A stretch of DNA of 64,000 nt from Stachybotrys elegans (Eukaryota > Ascomycota > Sordariomycetes > Hypocreales > Stachybotryaceae): contig JAGPNK010000009.1 of assembly GCA_020746835.1 (NCBI GenBank), positions 1,302,001 through 1,366,000 on the forward strand, written 5' to 3'. Both the position numbers and the translations under genes were made by a program. The notes under the pieces were generated by a model. It did not search any database. It saw only the letters and a list, made by a program, of their open reading frames with translations, and was not told the DNA's origin. Positions 56,574 to 64,000 of this stretch are shown here, piece after piece (positions within the stretch are counted from its first letter, which is position 1; every line of letters starts with the position of its first letter).

Positions 56574-59500
56574 ATGTCTCCCAGGAGGCAGAAAATTCCA
56601 GATGCTGAGTGGGATAAGCATCGGCCCGAGATAATTAGACTTTACACTACAGCTAGTCTCAAAAATGTCCGGAAACAGATGCTAGAGCAGCATCACTTTG
56701 ATGCCAGGTATTAAGCAGACACTGATTGAAGCTGTGCAATGGTGTCCTGACTCGTGCAATAGCATCTCCCAGTATGAGTCACGACTGCGGCAATGGGACA
56801 TCCGAAAGAACCGAAAGAAGAAGGAATGGGAAATAATACTCGATGCAGACAATTCATCTATTCCTTCATCTGATATCCGAAATGGGCTTCCTCCTGTACT
56901 CCGTGGTGACAAAGCAACCACTGTCCGGCGAGCAATGCGGTGGGCTAGGGCTAGGCGATCAGATCTCCGTGCTATAACTCAGCAAGATCATCCTAGTGCA
57001 GCAGCTAACTTTGTGGCAATCGAATCACCAAGCCAAATTGTTCATACATGTACGGGTGACATGCAAGAAATGACAGTGCCCCCCCTGTCGCCTCGCATGG
57101 AGCAATTGCTAGACAGTTGGTGTGGCTATGTTGGGAGCGCATCAACTGATCCTCGGCCCGGCCTTGTATCTCGCACAACGAACCATTTTGAGCGAAACGG
57201 GTCTTCGAACTTAATTGACGGTATATCACCTTTTCAGCGATCATCAGTTATCCGAAATCAACCGAGTATCTTCCCTTATGTCAGATTTCTACTTGATAGA
57301 CTTCACCTGCCCGTTTTCCTTCTGCAGAATTCGTGGACGACTTTGGGAATTGAATTGCCAGTATGCTCGGTATGCAGTCACCCGTGCCTAAGGTTCAACG
57401 ACAAGAGCAATCCCCCTTGGGATTTGTTTCATTCATCACCACAAGGGGACCAAGTCGGACTTATCACACGTATGCTTTGGTCTCTGCTGACCGGTTCAGC
57501 GGGCCTCGGAGACGGACCGGAGATGGACGGCTTGAATCCTTTGGACCACCCCGATTTGGAGAGGCTATTTTTACGCATCCTGGATACGAGGCCTTCCCAT
57601 ATTTCGACAACAGTAGGCAGAAGGATCTTCCACGCTGCCATACGGCGAAACGACAGAGATGCCGTTGATTTATTGCTGAAGCAAGCCATGGCCGATGGGA
57701 GTAAGCTTTCCAGTATCCACTCTACATTCCAGCCTGGGCGTGCTCCTATCTCTTTAGCCGTGGAATGTCGAGCCTCCAAAGTTGTTAACTCGTTGCTCTT
57801 GGCTGGGGCCCACGTAGACCGTATCCGCGGCATCGAGGTGAAAGGGGATTACATTGTCATTACTGATATTCCACGGGATGGACTTTGTGAATATTTCATA
57901 GAGGAGTCGTGGAAAATCATCTTGATACTTCTCACGAGCAAAGCCAGTGTTCGAGTGACAGCCAGAGCCGTTGGGGCAGTAATCCAGCTTAGCAAGGGGA
58001 ACTTGGTCCTCGCGCAGGAGCTCGCACTCTCTATATGGCCTCCTGATCATGGGGAACTAATTGCAGAGCTCGAAAGTCTTTTCCATGGGCCTGATGAGTC
58101 TGGTGGAATTAGGATACTCGACAAGATTTGCGATATTTGTCAGGAAACTTGCGGCCAGTGTATGGAGAGATACAAAACGAAGCTCGAGGATGCCGTTATA
58201 GTTGCGGCTCGCAATGGCCACTGCACCTTGGTTAAGCACTTCATTGAGCGCACCGGCATACTCCCATTGAACAGAATCTTCATCGCTGCCATACAATCTG
58301 GAGACGGACCGCTACTTCGATTTATCATGTCATTGGAGCCTCGACTTGATCCACCAGCTGATATGGACAGTGGCTGTGTCACCCCACTATCGGAGGCTGT
58401 GAGATGCGGCAACCAAGAGCTCATTGATACCCTTGAGATGGCTGGTGCCCACATGCATCTTGCAGAGGGGGGCCGGTTCAAACCCCTGATGGAGGCCGCA
58501 GCAGAGGTGGGCGATGTTACCTACCTCCAACGCCTTTTAGATCGAGCCCTCACCTCAAAGGAGTCATTCCGCCCAGGATCCCGAGCACTTTGCCTTGCTC
58601 TACAGAATGATTGCTCTCGCGCAGTCCAGCTGCTCTTAGACGCAGGTGTAGGTCTCCGTTTTGAGGGCGTCGACGACAATGATCCCCTGGCCGTTGCTTT
58701 TGAAAAAGAAAGTGTGCAATTCATTCATCAAATTTTGGACAGAACTTCTTCAGTGTCTTTTCGTTGCATGCGTTACGCGGTGCGATGGGGGGATAAATCT
58801 CTAGTCAGGGAACTCGCTCCTATCTTCCTCTCCCCGGAAATCCATGTGTCGATAGAAGAGGCTCGTAGGGCTCTGGAGAATGAGATTCTACCCTCCCTGT
58901 GCACGAGGTGCATGCAAGACAACGATCTGAAGTTCTTTCGCACCTTCATTGACAACCTTATCCTTGTGTCCTGGGAGTTAGATTTCACCGATTGCTTGGT
59001 TGTTGCCATCAAAGCTGGTCATAGCGACATGGTCGACTTCCTATTGGAGAGAAAATGTGATCCTTTCCACGTGGATATTATGGCAGCGGCTTCCGAGCCT
59101 GACCGAGTCTGGATGCACCCTTCTTTATTTGCTCCGAAATGCTGCAATTCTATGGTTTCATCTGAAACGATCGAGTATTTGTTGAGAACGCAGCGACACA
59201 ACACTGGCATTTTGGACATCTTATTGTCAAAGCACAAAGTCAACTTAAATATCCTGATGCCAAGCGGCGGGGGGTCGGAAATGCTCACACCACTTTATTT
59301 GGCGATAAGAGAGTCGAAAACTCGCAAGGAACCAAGCCTAGAGGTGGCAAGTAAGTTTATTGGTGCAGGATCTGATCCCAATGCCACTTCAAGATTGGAT
59401 TTTCTTGGTCAGGCGGAAACCGCTCTGATGGTAGCCATCAGAGAGGGATGCCAGGAGATGGTCGAGCTGCTCATCAGGCGCGGCGCCGATGTGAATATGA

Positions 59501-59982
59501 CACCCAAATTTAATATCAAGAAGACGCCCTTGCAATATGCTGCAGGATCAGGCAGACTCGACATGGTCCGACTACTCCTCTCATATCGGGCTGATGTTAA
59601 CGGCGAGCCTGCCCTACAAGGAGGCGCTACAGCCCTCCAGTTTGCGGCCATTTCTGGAAATTGCAACGTTGCTCTTGAACTTTTGGACGCAGGAGCCAAG
59701 CTCGATGCACTGCCATCTAGGATAGACGGCAGGTGGCCACTGGAAGGCGCAGCAGAACACGGTCGACTTGACATGATTCAACTTCTGTGGGGTCTGAAAT
59801 CGGGGTATGAGGATGGTGGAACCAAATGCGCTGGTTTCTCGGACCGGCATTGCCTTAGGGCCATGAAGTTTGCTCAAAACAATGGTCATCTAGTATGCAG
59901 AGATTTAGTCTCTCGTCTGTCACATATTCCGGTGGAGAGGCTTGAGACAGACGAGTACGGGGCTGAATGGATAGCGTACTGA
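56574..59982 (+). CDS. Clr5-domain ankyrin-repeat protein
   Basis: Exons 56574..56707 and 56763..59982 encode 1,117 residues. The 55-nt intron (GTATTA donor, CTGAC branch) lies within the Clr5 domain; an ATG at 56698 in the longest frame is inside sequence removed by splicing and is not the start. Residues about 10-65 form the Clr5 domain (WDKHRPEIIRLYTTASLKNV ... YESRLRQWDIRKNRKKKEW). The middle has a Leu/Cys-rich unknown part. From about residue 480 onward many ankyrin-type units appear (for example TPLSEAVRCGNQELIDTLEMA, TPLQYAAGSGRLDMVRLLLS, TALQFAAISGNCNVALELLD). Clr5-ankyrin proteins are expanded in filamentous fungi; most are uncharacterised, and some lie near self-recognition loci. 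A cytosolic or nuclear adaptor role is inferred. Confidence 0.9.
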
Positions 59983-60983
59983 TCTAAGGGCATGGCTTGT
60001 TCACTCAATCTCACAGTGGCTTGATCCTCTACGCAGTATTCTCACCCTAGAGAGCTGCTAAGGGTCAAGCGGTCGAGGCCATCGTCACTGCCACGACTGG
60101 TGAGGCTCGTTTCCGGAAAAGAACATGGATGACATAACGAGGTTCTATAGCAATTCGTAATCGTATCTGTCTGTTATTGATGACTTATTTCTTTGCGCCA
60201 TGTTCTTCTTTTGTCTTCATACTTAACTTATATAAACATCTATTCCCATTCATCACGTAATATTGTTACCGGGGCCACAGGGACCAACTTGGGCGTCTTT
60301 CCCCCAGGCAAAGGCATCTTTTAGCCATGACCGATGCTCTCACGAAGAGTACCCAAAATAGGCTTGGCCCGCCGCCTCCTCACATGAGGATCTTGATAGC
60401 TTGTGATCGTGCAGGAACCACGAGATTCAAAAACTTGCGTGTTTTTCATCTAAAGAGCTTGCGCGACAGTGGGGAGTAATATCACATGCCCAAGGCAGTA
60501 GTGGTGGCAAAGGTGGTTGGTAGTCAGACCTGATTTTGGCTGCAACCGTCCTCTCGTGTCCTTGGTGATAGGTCAGATACATTACGAGAATATTTTACCT
60601 TGTACTTCAACATGACCTTTCCCAGGTAGGCGAGGCTGTCGCCTGTAGAGGCTGGCTGTTATGCTACACTCTGCTGCCCACAAATAATTCAACAGTCTAA
60701 GGTGGACAACCGCCACCAACGGTACTTTCCTAACTTGCAAATGCACAAGCAGAAGATTGAAGCGGAGATCAAGCTGGAAGCTTCCGATGAGGAGCTCGTC
60801 GCTCGGAAGAGTGATCCAACCTGTTTTTACATGTGCTCATTCTGAAATACCAGGCATTGAGAGGCCTATAAATATCAGGAATTTACTCATGTTCACAGGT
60901 CACTCTCGCCTATCATCACATTCACACCATTTATTCAACTTCATTCTCTTTCCACGTCTAATTACAACAAAAAACTCATCAAA
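59983..60983. other. Intergenic (1.0 kb)
   Basis: 3' flank of the ankyrin gene and promoter of the small secreted protein. No gene found; a short frame at 60757..60987 overlaps the promoter. Confidence 0.5.
60867..60874 (+). promoter_or_regulatory. TATA box of the small secreted protein gene
   Basis: TATAAATA 110 bp upstream of the ATG at 60984, followed by a CT-rich, then A-rich leader (ACAACAAAAAACTCATCAAAATG). Typical strong fungal promoter layout; inferred. Confidence 0.6.
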
Positions 60984-61451
60984 ATGAATTTCGCCATCCT
61001 TGTACTTGCTGGCCTTGCCTCTGCTGCCATCCTTGAACAGAGGGACGCTTGCGGAAAGGGCAACAATTGCGCTCGAGCTGTGACCGGAACCCGCGAACCT
61101 CCCTCCCAGGAATCGAAGAGCGCAGACTGTTCGAGCTACCAGACGACAACGGTGACGCCTTATGTGTAAGAAGTCCAGGGCAACAACTACGGTTCTTTTG
61201 GCTAACCTAGGACAAGAACATACTACGAGACTGTGACTAAGCCCCGGGAGGAGCGAGACGCGGCAAAGCGTGCCCCGATTACAGGACAGAACGCCGAGAA
61301 GCGTGACACTCCTCATACCATTCCAGCTTATGCATCTGCCTGCACCCGTGAGGGCGAATACGCCTCTGCCTGCAGCTGCTTTGGTGTACCACCCACCACC
61401 ACCGAGGCATCTATTGAGACGGTTTGGGAGACAGTCACTGTGTACGTGTAG
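60984..61451 (+). CDS. Small secreted protein with dibasic sites
   Basis: Exons 60984..61165 and 61211..61451 give 140 residues. The 45-nt intron (GTAAGA donor, GCTAAC branch directly before CTAG) is among the shortest in the window. A signal peptide (MNFAILVLAGLASAAI) is followed by an acidic-basic chain with paired cysteines (DACGKGNNCARA). Two Lys-Arg sites follow (DAAKRA and NAEKRD, 15 residues apart), which are Kex2-type cleavage motifs. The C-terminus has ASACTREGEYASACSCFGV followed by a Thr/Pro run, a motif recurrent in fungal surface and secreted proteins, and ends in ETVTVYV, echoing TTTVTPYV in the first half. It may be processed into peptides or be a wall protein. Function unknown. 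Confidence 0.78.
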
Positions 61452-61890
61452 TGGCTCTGCTGAGTAGCAGAGCCAGGACGCGGGAAGGGGTTCTTTCAAC
61501 AAGATACATCAGAGAAAATAGGGATTCTTATCATATTGCAGTTCAAAGCATAAAAGTTATGGCTCCAGTTGAGGCCTTATTCGATTCTCAATCTCAGTTA
61601 ATATATTTCGGAAGTTGATCATGGCTTGCGTTTGAAGCGTCAGTAAAGCTTGCGGAGTGCAGGGGTCAGCTTGCGACATGCCTAAATGGGCAAGATTGGA
61701 TGTCTACAGGGCCTTAGGCCGTTCCGATTCGCACATTTGCTGAGGCTGTGAACAGCACAGCCCCGTTGTCAGACGGGGAAGAATCCTGTGGCTGTTGGAT
61801 ACCTGCATTTCGTCATTCATATATGTATTGTCACCCGAACGTGCCCCGTATAGGTTCGCCGCCTTGAGCCATCCGTGCTGTCGCACCATC
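61452..61890. other. Intergenic
   Basis: 439 bp. The frame of the HET gene stays open from 61795 but no ATG precedes 61891. No other feature. Confidence 0.5.
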
Positions 61891-63651
61891 ATGTGGCTCA
61901 TCAACGCCAGAACCTTGCGTCTTGTCTACATTGAAGATGAGGCCAAAACCCCACGGTACGCCATCTTGTCCCATACGTGGGGCAATGGCGAGATAACCTT
62001 CCGCGAGATGATGGCCCTCAACTCCCGACTGGCACGGAAACCCAAGAAGAAGCCTGGCTGGTCCAAGGTCGTTAACACGTGCCGCCTGGCTTTGAGTTAC
62101 AAATGCGACTACGCCTGGATCGATACCTGCTGCATCGATACCTCGAGCAGCGCCGAGCTGCAGGAGGCCATCAATTCCATGTTCCACTGGTATGAGCGCG
62201 CCGAGATATGCTTCGTGCATCTGGAGGATGTAGCTGCCGACGAGGACTACAAGAAGCCAGACTGCTCTTTTCGGAAGAGCCGATGGTTCCGGAGAGGTTG
62301 GACGCTCCAAGAAATGCTTGCCCCAGGTACCCTCGTTTTCTACGACACAGCGTGGAGCGTCATCTCAGACAAGGACGACGAAGATCTACGCACCATCATC
62401 ACGGAAATTACCGGCATTGACGACTACTACCTGAGCCCTGGAAATAGAAAGCTCTTTGCCAATGCGCAGCAATGGTTGTCGCACGCAAGTGTGGCCGAAA
62501 GGATGTCCTGGGCTGCGGGGAGAGAAACAACGCGCAAAGAAGACTTGGCTTATAGCCTGCTCGGGATATTCAACATCAACATGCCTATGCTTTACGGAGA
62601 AGGAATGAAGGCATTCCAGAGATTACAAGAGGAGATCATGAAAATAGATGATGATTCCTCGTTATTGTGCTGGGGTTTTGATCGGCCCTCATACCAAACA
62701 TCCGAATATGACGACGAGTCGTCTATTCTAGCAACACATCCTGATACCTTCAAGCACTGTCGGAACATCAAGCCGTGTGTTCTACCAGGCTTCGAGATAC
62801 CGTCCTTTTCACTAAGCCAGCGCGGGCTTCGAATGCGAGCGCCTGTGCGAGACGACATTACACACGCACATCTCTCCTACGTGGTGCTAGGATGCGGAAC
62901 AGACCGTGATCCTGAAAAGGCTGGGATGTCATTGATTGCTGTCCCACTAGTATCAAAGGATGCCTGCAGCAGTCGCTCTTCCGTGGGTGTGACGCAAGCA
63001 GGAGAGTATTTCCGTCCGACTTGGTGTCGGCCGACGCTTGTTTCTGCAGAGTTTCTTGCAAAAGCAGAAACCAGAGAGGTCCTTATTCGGCGACCTCCGA
63101 AGGAGCCCGTGACGATTCTCAGGTGCCCTTTCAGACTGCTGTTTCAGGACTCTATATCCTTCCAGGCTGCTAGCATTATCGCCATGTATCCGCCACAGCC
63201 ACTTCCTGGTGCTGTTGCCTGGCTTGGAAGACAATCCAGACACCAGTCCCCTGAGGGTCACATTGATGGATCTTACCAAGTCGATTATGAATACGCCCAG
63301 AAGGCCCATCGAAGCGAATTCAAAGAGGAGCTCCGCCATCGTGGAGATGTCCAGATTATGATCCACTTCCGCTTCCCGTCCAGAGGCTTCTTTCTCGTGA
63401 CGGTGGAGCTGAGCAACTTGACGGAGCAAAGGAAGTTTAGATGCCGCGTGTTTCGATGCTCTCAAGAGCTTGGGTTCGAAAATCTACATGCTCTGTCGAT
63501 ATCGCAGGACTATAGCCGGCTCCAGGGTTTGGCGTGCTCCCGGGATGAGGGAGGGTATTACTGTTTCAACATGGACGAGGAGTCAAGAATGAAGCTGGCG
63601 GTCATGTACACAAGTATGAGTGACATTGATAGGATAATCATTGGCGCGTAG
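61891..63651 (+). CDS. HET-domain (heterokaryon incompatibility) protein
   Basis: Intronless, 586 residues from the first in-frame ATG at 61891 (MWLINARTLRLVYIEDE, the usual HET family opening). The HET domain covers about residues 20-170: YAILSHTWGNGEITFREM, YAWIDTCCIDTSSSAELQEA and the block FRRGWTLQEMLAPGTLVFYD. It continues with RKEDLAYSLLGIFNINMPMLYGEG, typical of the vegetative-incompatibility subfamily, and a 300-residue C-terminus with beta-rich composition and no repeat domain. HET proteins trigger cell death when incompatible hyphae fuse or take part in fungal immune-like responses. No linked partner gene is obvious beside it. Confidence 0.93.
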   Translation: MWLINARTLRLVYIEDEAKTPRYAILSHTWGNGEITFREMMALNSRLARKPKKKPGWSKVVNTCRLALSYKCDYAWIDTCCIDTSSSAELQEAINSMFHWYERAEICFVHLEDVAADEDYKKPDCSFRKSRWFRRGWTLQEMLAPGTLVFYDTAWSVISDKDDEDLRTIITEITGIDDYYLSPGNRKLFANAQQWLSHASVAERMSWAAGRETTRKEDLAYSLLGIFNINMPMLYGEGMKAFQRLQEEIMKIDDDSSLLCWGFDRPSYQTSEYDDESSILATHPDTFKHCRNIKPCVLPGFEIPSFSLSQRGLRMRAPVRDDITHAHLSYVVLGCGTDRDPEKAGMSLIAVPLVSKDACSSRSSVGVTQAGEYFRPTWCRPTLVSAEFLAKAETREVLIRRPPKEPVTILRCPFRLLFQDSISFQAASIIAMYPPQPLPGAVAWLGRQSRHQSPEGHIDGSYQVDYEYAQKAHRSEFKEELRHRGDVQIMIHFRFPSRGFFLVTVELSNLTEQRKFRCRVFRCSQELGFENLHALSISQDYSRLQGLACSRDEGGYYCFNMDEESRMKLAVMYTSMSDIDRIIIGA

Positions 63652-63764
63652 GAACCTACAAGCAAAGGGAGGTGTGGAGGGGGAAAGCGTTGTTCATTGT
63701 ACATATTATATGGTGATTGCACACAGAAAGCAATTGTTACATCCATGGAACCATATTGAAGATC

Positions 63765-64000
63765 TTAGTCGAAGTGAACAACCTCGACACTGGTTGCCAC
63801 GTTGCCCTGCGTCGCTCTCGAATATGGGCATACTCTCTTCGCTTCCTCCACAACCTTCTGTAGATCTCCCTTATCCAAGCCCTTGACCTTGACCTTCATG
63901 TCCACGCGTAGTCCCATGTCAAGCGCCTTCATGTCACCAACGAGATACACCGTCGTCTCCACAATACTGTCCTCCACCTTGGTCGGCATGGTGATGCCCA
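63765..64000 (-). CDS. OsmC/Ohr-like peroxide reductase, 3' part only
   Basis: The stop is at 63765..63767 and the frame is open to the window edge, so the 5' part lies outside. The visible 78 or so residues include DLQKVVEEAKRVCPYSRATQGN. The VCPYSRA segment carries the second, resolving cysteine of Ohr/OsmC thiol peroxidases, which detoxify organic hydroperoxides. Internal ATG at 63989 is not the likely start, since coding sequence (GIT) continues before it. The first catalytic Cys is not in the window. Confidence 0.85.
   Translation of the reverse strand, partial: GITMPTKVEDSIVETTVYLVGDMKALDMGLRVDMKVKVKGLDKGDLQKVVEEAKRVCPYSRATQGNVATSVEVVHFD

Noticed and set aside
56698..56762. ATG at 56698 as start of the ankyrin protein
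   Set aside because: It lies at an exon end and intron; the upstream exon from 56574 completes the Clr5 domain.

Overview
The window is nuclear DNA of a filamentous ascomycete (Pezizomycotina; gene content and protein style suggest Sordariomycetes, probably Hypocreales, but that placement is inference). The evidence is the many short GT-AG introns (about 45-80 nt) with CTRAY-type branch sites, monocistronic genes on both strands, and fungus-specific families: Zn(II)2Cys6 regulators, a HET-domain protein, a NACHT NTPase, a Clr5-ankyrin protein, and secreted GMC oxidoreductases. No tRNA, rRNA, CRISPR or prokaryotic feature was found. Gene models were built by hand by joining reading frames at splice sites and checking phase; all multi-exon models sum to a multiple of three unless stated.

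Layout. 0-9 kb: a secreted protein, a four-pass membrane protein, an Old Yellow Enzyme and the housekeeping asparaginyl-tRNA synthetase. 9.6-27.5 kb: a Zn2Cys6 regulator, a long coiled-coil protein, a Rieske/AIF-like oxidoreductase, a second Zn2Cys6 regulator whose zinc cluster appears to need a 1-nt exon, an unknown protein with an F-box-like start, and a divergent NmrA-like / zipper-less bZIP pair. 27.7-30.8 kb: a NACHT NTPase. 31.8-45.1 kb: a compact metabolic island with two secreted GMC oxidoreductases, a Zn2Cys6 regulator (frameshifted in this assembly), a 14-helix-type MFS transporter, a 2-oxoglutarate/Fe(II) oxygenase and a thioesterase-like protein. It has the parts list of a tailoring/efflux cluster but no recognisable PKS, NRPS or terpene synthase. 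45.7-49 kb: a debris zone with a TA-flanked MITE with near-30-bp perfect inverted repeats, a decayed membrane-protein gene beside it, and an internally deleted sugar-transporter pseudogene. 50.4-55.4 kb: a tyrosinase carrying a Ser/Thr-rich stalk, methionine aminopeptidase 2, and an 83-residue gene in two exons. 56.5-64 kb: a Clr5-ankyrin protein, a small secreted protein with dibasic sites, a HET protein and the 3' part of an OsmC/Ohr gene running off the right edge.

Housekeeping genes (AsnRS, MetAP2, AIF-like, coiled coil) alternate with accessory genes. The accessory genes concentrate at 27-49 kb and 56-64 kb. The points most worth checking are the 1-nt exon, the frameshifted cluster regulator, the MITE with its neighbouring wreckage, the stalked tyrosinase and the backbone-less oxidoreductase cluster.
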